A stretch of 64,000 nt of DNA, from the NCBI GenBank assembly GCA_016235545.1, contig JACRKB010000032.1, positions 1 through 64,000 on the forward strand, given 5' to 3'. Positions within the stretch are counted from its first letter, which is position 1. Each line of letters begins with the position of its first letter. The notes beneath the pieces are model-generated. The model worked only from the letters and a program-made list of their open reading frames with translations, searched no databases and had not been told where the DNA came from. A program made the translations under genes and the position numbers. This DNA is from Verrucomicrobiota bacterium. GTDB taxonomy: Bacteria; Verrucomicrobiota; Verrucomicrobiia; Limisphaerales; SXTU01. Shown in pieces: positions 29,414-39,408 of the stretch.

Positions 29414-30574
29414 CTACCTTTTCCTGGGGTTTGTCAGCTCAAAGGTCGCCGCCATGCTGAGATGCTGGGCCTTCCTTCCGGCCTGCTCCGCCTCTGCGTG
29501 GATGGGGATCAAGCCATTCCTGCTGCAATAAATGTTGTCCAGACGCATCCACGCGGGGATATGCGTGTTGCCGGGAAAAGTCGCGCCCACGCCTTGCCCG
29601 CGTTCGTTGAAGGCTTCGATCCAGTTTTCGCGGTAGTGCCGGTAGGCCTGTCCGTGCGTCGGCACGTTGAAATCGCCGCAGACGATGAACGGGACTGAGA
29701 GGGAGCGTGTGGCGGAAACCATTTTTTGCGCGAGATCGAGCTGATGCCGGAAAAACTTTGAGTTCTCCTCGCGGATCTTGTCGCCGTGCCCTCCCTCGCG
29801 CCCCAGCAGCGCGGAGAATGCGCCCAGGCCCTTCATTGCGTTGATCTGGTCGCGAGGTGTCGGCATGTGGACGACGAAGACCAGAAGGGATTGGCCGTGT
29901 GCCTCCACTTCAAACCACGCCGCCACCCGGCGCCGGGTTTCGGCAGGGTCGGGCCACGGCAGCGCGTCGGCGGCGCGGATGGGAAATTTGCTGATGAGCA
30001 TGAACTGGTCCTTCACCACGATGTAGCGGTCGGGATACATCTCCGCGAGCTTGGGCCCACGACCGGCAGCGGTGTCCTGCAACGCGATGATGTCCGCCTT
30101 CTGCAGGTCGGCAAAATCCTTGAAGCCAGTCTCGCTGGCCTGGCCGATGTTGTTGGTGACGATCTTGACGGTCGGACCGATGGGGACCTGCCATCCGTGC
30201 CATCGCAGATCCATGAAGCCAAAAAGCACCACAGGGATGCACAGCGCCTGCGGCAGTAGCAGGCGTGCGTAAAACAGCAGCGACGGAGGCGCGAGCACTG
30301 CCACCGGCAGCAGCCAGCCCCAGGGTGGCAGATACATCCCAGTGCTCAGAAACTGGTGGGTCTCCGCGTGGTATTCGAGTCCGTAGAGGATGGCCAGCAG
30401 CGCCACGCAGTAAATCACCGTCAACGCCGTCAGTGTGAAGCGCGTCCACGTCAGGAGCCGTTGCATCATGGTCACTCCGCTTCCGTGAAGCACGCCGTGC
30501 TCGCGCGGACGGGAGTAGTGCGCATCGGGCTGCGGTTCATCGGTGTTGTCGGGGGGATAGTCACGTGCGGCCAT
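29414..30574 (-). CDS. Endonuclease/exonuclease/phosphatase family protein with N-terminal TM region
   Basis: VKIVTNNIGQ...ADIIALQDTAA...FIVCGDFNVPTHGQAYRHYRENWIEAF...RLDNIYCS. Confidence 0.85.
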   Translation of the reverse strand: MAARDYPPDNTDEPQPDAHYSRPREHGVLHGSGVTMMQRLLTWTRFTLTALTVIYCVALLAILYGLEYHAETHQFLSTGMYLPPWGWLLPVAVLAPPSLLFYARLLLPQALCIPVVLFGFMDLRWHGWQVPIGPTVKIVTNNIGQASETGFKDFADLQKADIIALQDTAAGRGPKLAEMYPDRYIVVKDQFMLISKFPIRAADALPWPDPAETRRRVAAWFEVEAHGQSLLVFVVHMPTPRDQINAMKGLGAFSALLGREGGHGDKIREENSKFFRHQLDLAQKMVSATRSLSVPFIVCGDFNVPTHGQAYRHYRENWIEAFNERGQGVGATFPGNTHIPAWMRLDNIYCSRNGLIPIHAEAEQAGRKAQHLSMAATFELTNPRKR

Positions 30575-31202
30575 AAGTGTCGTTTCCAATGAACGGCCAA
30601 TCAGCCGTGCCGTCCTGCTTGGTGGCGCAAAGAAGTAGTCGGCGGCAGTGCGGATTGCACGGAAAAAGAAGCGCCTCAAGAGGGACGCTCCGGCCTTTGC
30701 GGTGCGCCACCGCTACTCGTTGATCCCGCTGTGTGAAAAATCCCTCTCCTCCGGCAGCCATGTCTCTTCCAGCTCTTCCCATCGGGAAAGTTTGCGAGCT
30801 CCACCGGGGGCGCTGTCATCGGCGATGGGAACTCCGGGTGGCGGGATGCTCAGTGGGAACAATGCGACAGCAGGCGGCGCTTCGGGTGGTGGCGACGATG
30901 ATGGCTGCGTGCTCATGTCAGCAATTTCTTCTAAGGAACTCCGTGTAAGTTGTTCACGAATCTCATTCGCGCAAGGGGCAATTTTTCGCAGCCCGAATCT
31001 TGGCGGTCTCCCAACGGCCCTTGCTTGTCCCCCGGGCGCAAATCAGGAATTGCGAACCTCTCATTAGCACACGGCTTCAGGGTGTTGGTGCATGAGCACG
31101 ATGGCCAGGCGTTTCAACGGCTTTTGCAAACCGCCCAGCAAGCCATCTGGGGCAGACTGCTGAATTCCTGAGCCGCAAGCCGAATTCGTCGAGGCCAACC
31201 CT

Positions 31203-31928
31203 TCAGCCGATCCCTCGCCGCATCGACTCCAAACGGTAGGTTCCCATGATGCACTCGTCCACAGCTCCGCGTTCTTTGAGCAGAGCGGTAGTCAGCGTCG
31301 TGCCGCACGCGGTCCGCAGCCGTTCGGCAGAGGTCCCCTCGATCAAGAGCACCCAAGACGGGACCTCGGTAGCATTGTTACGCGCCTGCTGCTCCACGGT
31401 TTTTATCCCGGAGCCCGCCGCATCCGTGACGCCCAGGTGCGCACTCAGGACGCCGACGCAGCCCAAAAGCGCGGGGAACGCCTCGGCCAGCAAAAACCAC
31501 TGCAAGGATTCAGCGCGGGCCTCGGCAACAGACAAGCGCAGCGTGGCGATCATGCCGCCATGGCCCATGCCCTGCGAGCCGGCCACGCGGCACAAGCCCC
31601 TCGACACGTTGCGAAAATACGGAAGAGCTTGTTTTGTCCAAGGCGTCGGAGCATTGAGCCGGGCAAGATACGCCTCGCCGACAAGAACCTGAAACGTGTC
31701 CACCTCGTAGAGGTTGAAGTAGTCTTGGCCATCACCCTCAACGCGGAGGTAGCGCCGGCCGCGCCGGAAGCCGGGGATGGCGAGGCGCTCGGGCATGTGC
31801 TCCCGATCATGCCATTGGTAAAAGGTCTCCAGGCCCTCGGGAGCGAGGTCGTGCCAGATGGCGACGAAGGCATCACCCGCCAGTCCGTTTGCCTGCTGCG
31901 CGTTCATCGGTGTCATAAGAGGCGTCAA
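31203..31928 (-). CDS. Hypothetical protein, possible dimeric alpha-beta barrel
   Basis: FVAIWHDLAPEGLETFYQWHDREHMPERLAIPGFRRGRRY. Confidence 0.65.
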   Translation of the reverse strand: MTPLMTPMNAQQANGLAGDAFVAIWHDLAPEGLETFYQWHDREHMPERLAIPGFRRGRRYLRVEGDGQDYFNLYEVDTFQVLVGEAYLARLNAPTPWTKQALPYFRNVSRGLCRVAGSQGMGHGGMIATLRLSVAEARAESLQWFLLAEAFPALLGCVGVLSAHLGVTDAAGSGIKTVEQQARNNATEVPSWVLLIEGTSAERLRTACGTTLTTALLKERGAVDECIMGTYRLESMRRGIG

Positions 31929-32003
31929 CCCGTGTAGGAATTTGCTTTCTGGCTGCGGCGCAGCTCCGTCGCAGAAGGTCGCCCTTCCCCGATGCAGTGT
32001 GGG

Positions 32004-33092
32004 TTACGGTTTGGGTTGCCTCGATCGCATGAACTCGGCGATCTGCTCGATGGCTTCCCGGGACTCCGGAAGCCCCCGAATCTGGAACACGTGGACCATG
32101 CCCGGCCAGACTTCGAACCTCACAGGGATCCCGTCCGAACGAGCCTTCTTTGCCACTCGGACACTGTCGTCACGGAGCATTTCGTGCTCGCCGACCTGAA
32201 TGAGCAACGGCGGGATGCCGCGGTAGTCGCCAAAAACAGGAGAAGCCAGTGGGTTGCGGGGATCGATCTTGGCCAAGTAGCGGTCCCGGAACTCGGGCAT
32301 GGTTCGCGCACTGATAATGGGGTCATGAACGGTTTTCAGGGACTCGCTCGCCAGCGTGAAGTCCGTGGCCGCCGACAGAGCGATTCCTCCCGCCGGGAGC
32401 GGCCGCTTCCGGTCTCGCAGTGCCAGCAGCGTTGCCAAAGTCAGGTTGCCGCCCGCCGAATCCCCGGCGATGAATGTGGCCTTGGCGGGACTGGGGCCGG
32501 ACGGCCCGTTCCCGATCAACCAATCGTGAGCGGCGATACAATCCTCAAGCCCGGCGGGGAAGGGATGCTCCGGCGCGAGCCGGTAGTCGGGCAGGAGAAC
32601 GGCACACTTGGCCGCCACCGAGATGTCGGCCGCCAGCGCAAGATAGTTTCCTCCCGACCCCGAGACCCAGCCGCCGCCGTGCAGATAGAGGAGCCGCAGA
32701 TCGGGGTTCGCGCCGGGCGCCAGAACCCATTCACACGGAATCTCCCCGACCTTCGAGCGAATGAGCCTGACGCCGTTGATGGTGGGCTCGCGGCGGGCGC
32801 CCATGCCAGCACGCAAGCCTTTGAGATCGAAGTCGGCTGCGCCGAAGGGCGGATTCTTGCGCCGACTTTCAAGGTATGCGACGCCTTCGGGAGAGACCAC
32901 CCGCTGCTTGTCTGCCGACCCTTCCGACGACGACGGAATGCTGCCCTTGTCCTTCTTGGAACTTGCAGCAAAAACTGTCTGAGCTGGGACTTGCTGAAGA
33001 GCCACCTGCGGCTCTGGCAGGTTGTCGGCCGCTACAGACGCGCCGACAGCTACCACGAAGAGGAGCAGCGCGGTGCAAGAACAGCGTTTCAT
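32004..33092 (-). CDS. Alpha/beta hydrolase (HSL/BD-FAE-like esterase), secreted
   Basis: LLYLHGGGWVSGSGGNYLALAADIS...LLPDYRLAPEHPFPAGLED...FIAGDSAGGNL. Confidence 0.9.
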   Translation of the reverse strand: MKRCSCTALLLFVVAVGASVAADNLPEPQVALQQVPAQTVFAASSKKDKGSIPSSSEGSADKQRVVSPEGVAYLESRRKNPPFGAADFDLKGLRAGMGARREPTINGVRLIRSKVGEIPCEWVLAPGANPDLRLLYLHGGGWVSGSGGNYLALAADISVAAKCAVLLPDYRLAPEHPFPAGLEDCIAAHDWLIGNGPSGPSPAKATFIAGDSAGGNLTLATLLALRDRKRPLPAGGIALSAATDFTLASESLKTVHDPIISARTMPEFRDRYLAKIDPRNPLASPVFGDYRGIPPLLIQVGEHEMLRDDSVRVAKKARSDGIPVRFEVWPGMVHVFQIRGLPESREAIEQIAEFMRSRQPKP

Positions 33093-33332
33093 CACAAGGC
33101 TCCATTTTGGTGATGAGCGGGGTGATGCTCGCATAATTGACAGAAATTTGGTTTTGGAATTCGGAGCGGGTCTTGAACCATTGGAGTTGCTATCAGCCTA
33201 CTTCTCCCCGTTGTCCTGCGCGTGGAGCGCGACGAGTGAGAGCACGAAGGACAAGGCGAAAGGGAAGGGTTTCACGCACGAGAATTTGCCAGCTTGAGGC
33301 GGAGTGACAATGCGAAAGTCCATCCCCGATTT

Positions 33333-34682
33333 TCATTCCCGCTTCCGCAAGCAATACAGCTTCGTCAGCGTCCGGATGAGCAGGCGGTCGCCGGCGATGG
33401 CCGGGGTGGCCATGCACATTTCATCGAGGGGGTTCTTGTGGAGCAGTTGGTATTCGGGGCCGGCGGCGAAGACGTAAGTGTCGCCATCTTCGCTCAGCGC
33501 GAAGATCTTTCCGTTCGCCGCCCACGGTGACGCGGTGAAGGCGGTGTTGCCCCCGGGGCGGATGCGTTGCTTGTCGTAAACCGGTCCGCCGGTGCGCGCG
33601 TCGTGGCAGCTCAGGAATCCAAAGTCGAACAGCACATAGAAGTGGTCTCCATAGATGAGCGGCGAAGGATTGTAGGGCGCGGCGACCGGCTGCGACCATG
33701 CGATGAACGCGTTGCTCGTCTCGCCTGGCTTGAGGCTGATGTCGCCGGACGCGCCAGGTTTGATGGCGAACACGGGCCGGGTCTTGTCGCCCACGTAACC
33801 GGAACAGACGTAGAGCAGGCCGAATTTCGAGAACGGGGTGGGGATGACAATCGTGGACATGCCGCCAAGCTCCCAGAGCAGTTTGCCGTCGAGGTCGTGG
33901 GAGCGGACGCGTTTGGTCCCGCAGGTGATGAGTTCGGTGCGCAACTCGTTCTGCCAGACATAGGGCGTGGCCCAGTTGCTTTTCTCGTCGCGTTCCACGC
34001 GCCACAGTTGGCGTCCGGTCTTCGCGTCTAGTGCGACGGCGAAAGATTTTTCGTCGTTGTCATTCACGATGAACACGAGGCCGCCATGGACCACGGGCGA
34101 GGCAGCCGAGCCCCAGCCGTAACGCGTCTTAACCGGCGGCCAGTTGGTCTGCCAGAGTTTCTTGCCGGCCATGTCGTAGCAGAACAGACCCACGTTGCCG
34201 AAATAGGCATAGACGCGCTCGCCATCGGTGATGGGCGTTTCGGAGGCGTAGCTGTTCTTGACGTGCAGCCGATTCAGCGGGGCGGCGCGGTGCGCCTCCT
34301 GGCGCCACAGTTCACGCCCGGATTTGAGGTCATGACAGAGGGTCAGCCAGCGATGCGCCGCCGTGGGAATCTCTTTGCGCTCACCACCGAAATAGAGGCC
34401 CTTCTTGGGCGGCTCGACTTCACCTTCGCTTGTCACCGTTGTCACGAACACGCGATCGCCCCAGACGATGGGCGCGGACCAGCCGCGTCCGGGCACCTCG
34501 ATCTTCCACGCGACGTTCTCGTTCGTGCTCCAGCGGTCGGGCAGGTCCGGGTTGTCAGCCACGCCCAGGGCACCGGGTCCTCGGAACTGGGGCCAGTTGC
34601 TGACAGCGGCACAAACAGACGCGGCGGATAAAACGAGCTGGAGCCCAATAATGACTCGGCAGACATGGCGCGGGAAACTCAT
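33333..34682 (-). CDS. PQQ-binding-like beta-propeller repeat protein (secreted)
   Basis: NWPQFRGPGALGVADNPDLPDRWSTNENVAWKIEVPGRGWSAPIVWGDRVFVTT; later propeller units. Confidence 0.9.
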   Translation of the reverse strand: MSFPRHVCRVIIGLQLVLSAASVCAAVSNWPQFRGPGALGVADNPDLPDRWSTNENVAWKIEVPGRGWSAPIVWGDRVFVTTVTSEGEVEPPKKGLYFGGERKEIPTAAHRWLTLCHDLKSGRELWRQEAHRAAPLNRLHVKNSYASETPITDGERVYAYFGNVGLFCYDMAGKKLWQTNWPPVKTRYGWGSAASPVVHGGLVFIVNDNDEKSFAVALDAKTGRQLWRVERDEKSNWATPYVWQNELRTELITCGTKRVRSHDLDGKLLWELGGMSTIVIPTPFSKFGLLYVCSGYVGDKTRPVFAIKPGASGDISLKPGETSNAFIAWSQPVAAPYNPSPLIYGDHFYVLFDFGFLSCHDARTGGPVYDKQRIRPGGNTAFTASPWAANGKIFALSEDGDTYVFAAGPEYQLLHKNPLDEMCMATPAIAGDRLLIRTLTKLYCLRKRE

Positions 34683-35000
34683 GAGCGCAGTCTTGTGAGG
34701 GCACGGCTTGTCAGCAAGCAAAAGAGCCGACGCAAACCTCCGAAAAGATTGATTCACTTGATCCGCTTCAGTGCTGCCCTCAGCCACGCTTGAACCGCGA
34801 AGCGTCCGAATGGCGCGGCCGCCCGCCGCATCGCGGGCGGATGCTCATTCACCACAACCGCTCCGGCCGCACGGCACAGCCGCTCGCCTCCTCCCCCGCA
34901 CACGAGGCCGGATGCGGTTCACGTCGGGAGCCTGAGGCGTGATGTTGCTCATCAGGAACTTCCCCCCACCGCGTCCGTTTGATGCCATTTCGGAATGAGA

Positions 35001-35140
35001 TTCGGTGGAATGGCAATGAACCACGACGTGCGCTGACTCCCTCCCCCTTCCTCGGAGGAAGGGAGAAGGCGCGCGTCGTGGCATCCTGTTTGCATTCCAC
35101 CGACCGGCATTGGGAATTGGTATGATTCCACCGGGTTTCG
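35001..35140. repeat. Dispersed palindromic repeat containing CCTCGGAGGAAGGGAGAAGGCGCG...GCATTGGGAATTG
   Basis: 35055-35119 matches 52953-53018 at about 57 of 65 positions by eye; GGTGGAAT / ATTCCACC arms. Confidence 0.8.
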
Positions 35141-35224
35141 GCAGCGCTCAGCCAGTCATCTTCGGCCCGTCTGTCGCAGATATGGCCAGCCGCGCCGACT
35201 TTCCAGAGAGGGACGAGCCACGCG

Positions 35225-36781
35225 TTACCTGCGTGGAGGGGTGCTGATGAAGTTCTCCGCGTCGTCCGGGTTACCGCTGCCCTTGTATTTCGCCACGTGC
35301 GGAAACGGGAAGAGTGGACGGGTGCGAATGACCTTGCCGCTCGCGTCGCGCTTCTCTGCCATGAGCTTCTCCGGTGCCTGGCCTTCCTCGACCCAGCGGA
35401 GGATGGCTTCATTCAAGCCAGTGGGGGTTGCGCCCGCGCCGCGGAAGCCGTGGTCCACGCCGGGCACAAGGAACAGCCGGGCGAACTCGGCGGTCTTCGC
35501 TTCGCCACCCATGCGTTGCTGCAACCGCCGGTAGTAATCAATGCTGCCCGCCGCCGGAATCAGCTGGTCGGCAAGCCCGTGGTAGATGATGACCTTGCTG
35601 CCGCGGTCACGGAAGCGGGTGAGATCGGGGTCGTCGGTGCCGATCACCGCGCCGTATTGCTCCACGGACTTGGTCCAGAGCTGCTCAAAGCCCGCGTGGT
35701 TCAGCGTGGTCCAATCCCACTTGGCATCTTGCGCCAGAAAGTAGATCCAGTAGTCGAGCGAGATGCTAAACGGCCTGCCCTTGAGCGGCGAGCCCGTGGT
35801 GCCGGCATATGCGAACATGTCCGCACCGCGTTCCAAGCCATGCCACATGAAGCTGCCATCACGCCGGCGCGGGCCTTGCCAAATCTTGCGGATCACCTCG
35901 GCGTCGGGGGCTGTGAACGTCTCCCCGCCCACCTTGGTGCCCACCAGTGCCTGCGGGTCGTAGGCGCAACGAAGCGGATCGTCGATGACCCCGTCCTTCA
36001 CGCCGTCATCCGTGTCGCTGGCGGCGATGGCAGCGGCGGTGGCAGCGTCCAGTTTTGCCTTCGACACGAAGTTCGACGTGGAGAGCATGACCACCTCGGG
36101 CCAGAGGCCCGCGGGCACGAAGCGCTGCCAGTTGATCGCGGGGCAGGCGGAGAGAATGCCATCGTAGTCCTCAGGGAAGCGTTGCGCCTCCATCAGGCCC
36201 TGACGTCCGCCTGTCGAGCCGCCGACGAAATACGAGTAGCGCGGAGCCTTGCCGTAAAACGCCTTGGTGACCGCCTTGCCCACCACGGTCATCTCGTGGA
36301 TGCCGAGATAGGCGTTGTCAATGATGCCCTGCCAGTTCTGCCGCCCGGTCGCGTCGAGCGCGAAACTCCCGCTGCCCCCCTCGTGCCCGGTGTCCGTCGC
36401 CCCGGCCGAAAAGCCCCGGGCCACCGGGCCGCGCACGCTGCCGGGGTTCCCCCCGACGAAGCCGCCGCCGCCCGTGCCTTGAAAGCGCCCGTTCCAGTTC
36501 GTCAACGGCAGCCCGACCCAGACCTTGATGCGGTTGGTCGCCGGTGGATGCGTGACGATGGCGGTCACGAGACAGGTGTTGAGCTTCTCATCCACCACCA
36601 CCGACTCGATCGTGGTGTTCGGCAGCAACAGCCGCTTGAGGGCTTCCGGGGCGCATACCGGTGCCAGCCCCGGATACAGCCGTGATTCTGCGGCGGGCGC
36701 AGCCGTCAGAGCGTTCGCGACCAAGAGCACGGACAGGAGTCGGCGGATTCGAAGGCAAGTCAGGCAGCGTGGGAGGTTCAT
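35225..36781 (-). CDS. Tannase/feruloyl esterase family alpha/beta hydrolase
   Basis: WNGRFQGTGGGGFVGG...GFSAGATDTGHEGG...YSYFVGGSTGGRQGLMEAQRFPEDYDGILSACPA. Confidence 0.9.
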   Translation of the reverse strand: MNLPRCLTCLRIRRLLSVLLVANALTAAPAAESRLYPGLAPVCAPEALKRLLLPNTTIESVVVDEKLNTCLVTAIVTHPPATNRIKVWVGLPLTNWNGRFQGTGGGGFVGGNPGSVRGPVARGFSAGATDTGHEGGSGSFALDATGRQNWQGIIDNAYLGIHEMTVVGKAVTKAFYGKAPRYSYFVGGSTGGRQGLMEAQRFPEDYDGILSACPAINWQRFVPAGLWPEVVMLSTSNFVSKAKLDAATAAAIAASDTDDGVKDGVIDDPLRCAYDPQALVGTKVGGETFTAPDAEVIRKIWQGPRRRDGSFMWHGLERGADMFAYAGTTGSPLKGRPFSISLDYWIYFLAQDAKWDWTTLNHAGFEQLWTKSVEQYGAVIGTDDPDLTRFRDRGSKVIIYHGLADQLIPAAGSIDYYRRLQQRMGGEAKTAEFARLFLVPGVDHGFRGAGATPTGLNEAILRWVEEGQAPEKLMAEKRDASGKVIRTRPLFPFPHVAKYKGSGNPDDAENFISTPPRR

Positions 36782-37014
36782 AGTTCAGAGGCGTGTTACT
36801 GGAACTTGAGCGCGATGACAACTGCCGTGTTGCTGGTGTTGCTGGAGCAGTCCGCACACGGCGTCAATCGAGTGACAGTGGGCGGAGACTTACTCACTCC
36901 GCGCTCTCTTGGCCGCAATTGCTTCTCTTTGCGTTTTTTGCGGCCATTCCATTTCAGAGTTCGGGCTAAAGAAGCGCGCTTGTTTGCCGATGATCCCCGG
37001 GCGACGCGCACTGC

Positions 37015-38982
37015 ATGTCTCACGCCCCACAAGCCCCACTTGCGCGCCCGCCTGACGGCGGCGCTTCCGTCCCGGCTTCGGAGCCGACACAGGGCGGTGC
37101 GCCCTTCCGTTCCACGGAGGCGTTCTACCATGTGATGGTGGACAACCTGCCGCACTTCGTGTTCCGCAAGGATCCGCAGGGCCACTTCACCTACGCCAAC
37201 CAGCTCCTGTGCGAAAACCTCGGAAGAGACCTGGAAGAACTGCTCGGCAAGACGGACTACGACCTGTTTCCGCCGGAATTGGCGAAGAGATACCAGGACG
37301 GCGACCAGCGCGTCATGGGCTCGGGCCAGAAACTTCAGGCCACAGAGGAATACCGCCTGCCCGATGGCACCCAGCGCTTCATCGAATCCATCAAAGTGCC
37401 ACTCTTCGACCCCTATGGGCGCGTCGTGGGTGTGCAAGGCGTCTTCTGGGATGTCACCGAGCACAAGCAAGCCGAGGAGTCCATCCGCGAGCAGGCCGAA
37501 CTGCTCAATCTCGCCGGAGACGCCATCATTGTGCGCGATTCCCGGGGCCACACAGCCTTCTGGAACCGGGGTGCCGAGCGCCTCTACGGCTGTAGCGCCA
37601 CCGAGGCCAAGGGCCAGCCCACAGCCGCACTCACCGGCGGGGATGCGGACAAGCTCATGGAGATCGAACTCAGTCTCCAGACCCGCGGCGAGTGGAGCGG
37701 GGAGCTTAAACAGAAGTCCCGCTCCGGCACCGAGCTGACCGTGATGAGCCGCTGGACGCTCGTGCGCGACGCGCAGGGCCAGCCCAAGTCCGCACTCATC
37801 ATCAACACCGACCTCACCGAGCGCAAACGCCTCGAAGCGCAATTCCTCCGCGCACAACGCATGGAAGGCGTCGGCACCCTGGCCAGCGGACTCGCGCATG
37901 ACCTCAACAACATCCTAGCCCCCATCATCATCGCCGTCCCCCTGCTGCGCTGCAAACTCACCGAGGGCGAAGCCAACGAGATCGTCACCACCATCGAGAG
38001 CAGCGCCCAACGCGGAGCCAGCATCATCCGCCAGCTCCTCACCTTTGGCCGAGGCGTCGAAGGCGAGCGCATCCCAGTCACCGTCCGCTACCTCATCCAG
38101 GACACCATGAAGATCGCCCGCGAGACCTTCCCGCGGAGCATCCGCCTGCGCGCCCTCCTCCCCGACGACCTCTGGTCCGTCCTGGGCGACCCCACCCAGA
38201 TTCATCAAGTCCTCCTCAACCTCGCCGTCAACGCCCGGGACGCCATGCCCGCCGGCGGGGAACTCTGCTTCGTCGCGCAGAACCTCGTGCTGGACGAGCA
38301 ATACGCCGCGATGAACATCAAGGCAAAACCCCTCCCCCATGTCCTCATCCGCGTGCAAGACACCGGCTCCGGCATCCCCCGCGAGTTGCGCGACAAGATT
38401 TTCGACCCCTTCTTCACCACCAAAGAGGTGGGCAAAGGCACCGGGCTGGGACTCTCCACAGTCGTTGGCATCGTCAAATCCCACGGCGGTTTCATCGAAC
38501 TCGACACCGAGCTGGGGCGAGGCACCGCCTTCAGCATCTACCTCCCCGCCCTGCCAGACGCGCAGCCCATCGAGGGCATCGTGGACATCCTCCCCTCACC
38601 CAACGGCTCCGGCGAGTCCATTCTCGTCGTGGACGACGAGGAAAGCGTGCGCGACACGACACGCAAGATGCTCGAACGCCACGGCTACCGGGTGCATACG
38701 GCAGGTGAAGGCTCCCAAGCCCTCGCCCTCTTCTCCACGCGCCTGGGAGAAATCAGCCTCGTCATCACCGACGTGGACATGCCCGTGATGGACGGCCTGG
38801 CCCTCGTGCGCGTCCTGCGCAAGATGTCACCCGACCTCCAGATCATCGCCTCCACCGGCCTCAGCACCGACCAACGCATCGGAACCCTGCGTGACCTAGG
38901 CATCCAACAACCCCTCTTCAAGCCCTACACCGCAGATGAACTGCTCCAAGCCGTCCACGCAGCACTGCACAAGGCCGGGTAG
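37015..38982 (+). CDS. PAS-domain hybrid sensor histidine kinase / response regulator
   Basis: PAS domains; SGLAHDLNNILAPIII; GLGLSTVVGIVKSHGG; receiver ILVVDDEESVRDTTRKMLERHGY. Confidence 0.93.
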   Translation: MSHAPQAPLARPPDGGASVPASEPTQGGAPFRSTEAFYHVMVDNLPHFVFRKDPQGHFTYANQLLCENLGRDLEELLGKTDYDLFPPELAKRYQDGDQRVMGSGQKLQATEEYRLPDGTQRFIESIKVPLFDPYGRVVGVQGVFWDVTEHKQAEESIREQAELLNLAGDAIIVRDSRGHTAFWNRGAERLYGCSATEAKGQPTAALTGGDADKLMEIELSLQTRGEWSGELKQKSRSGTELTVMSRWTLVRDAQGQPKSALIINTDLTERKRLEAQFLRAQRMEGVGTLASGLAHDLNNILAPIIIAVPLLRCKLTEGEANEIVTTIESSAQRGASIIRQLLTFGRGVEGERIPVTVRYLIQDTMKIARETFPRSIRLRALLPDDLWSVLGDPTQIHQVLLNLAVNARDAMPAGGELCFVAQNLVLDEQYAAMNIKAKPLPHVLIRVQDTGSGIPRELRDKIFDPFFTTKEVGKGTGLGLSTVVGIVKSHGGFIELDTELGRGTAFSIYLPALPDAQPIEGIVDILPSPNGSGESILVVDDEESVRDTTRKMLERHGYRVHTAGEGSQALALFSTRLGEISLVITDVDMPVMDGLALVRVLRKMSPDLQIIASTGLSTDQRIGTLRDLGIQQPLFKPYTADELLQAVHAALHKAG

Positions 38983-38988
38983 TGGAAG

Positions 38989-39131
38989 GACTCAGCAGCA
39001 GGAAAAGAGGAGTCAGCAGCCAGAAGTCAGAAGTCAGAAGTCAGAATGGGGAGTGACGAGGCCCGACACTGTTGCTCTCCTCCCTCGGTCTCCTGTCTTC
39101 TGTATTCTGGCTCCTTTCTTCTGACTTCTGG
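38989..39131. repeat. Inverted arrays of degenerate heptads (AGTCAGA-type / ACTTCTG-type)
   Basis: AGTCAGC AGCCAGA AGTCAGA AGTCAGA AGTCAGA; opposite arm TCTCCTG TCTTCTG TATTCTG GCTCCTT TCTTCTG ACTTCTG. Confidence 0.88.
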
Positions 39132-39204
39132 CCTCTCTACCAGTAGTCGCAGGCTTTAGCCTGCGCGCGGTGAGGGGAGAGATGGGACATACGACCCCGA
39201 GTGG

Positions 39205-39320
39205 CCAAGCCCTGAAAGGGCGGCAAAAAAAATGTTCCGCCCCTTCAGGGCGGCGAGGCTTCGTTCCTTTTACCCAGGGCGTTGCCCTGGGCTGTTATGT
39301 GGAAGGCCTTCAGCCTGTGA
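39205..39320. repeat. Cluster of palindromic elements (GCCCTGAAAGGGC, CCCTTCAGGGCGG, CCCAGGGCGTTGCCCTGGG)
   Basis: Palindromes read directly. Confidence 0.8.
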
Positions 39321-39364
39321 CTTCGGAACCCGGGATGAGGGATGCAGTTGGAGCTGCCAGCCCT

Positions 39365-39399
39365 TCATCCCTCATACTTCATCGCTCATACTTCATCCC
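39365..39399. repeat. Degenerate heptad array TCATCCC TCATACT TCATCGC TCATACT TCATCCC
   Basis: Five 7-nt units in register. Confidence 0.9.
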
Positions 39400-39408
39400 T
39401 CCCCCCTC

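Noticed and set aside
30713-30916. 67-aa minus-strand ORF (MSTQPSSSPPPEAPPAVALF...RWEELEETWLPEERDFSHSGINE)
   Set aside because: Plausible composition but no recognisable family or supporting context; left unannotated
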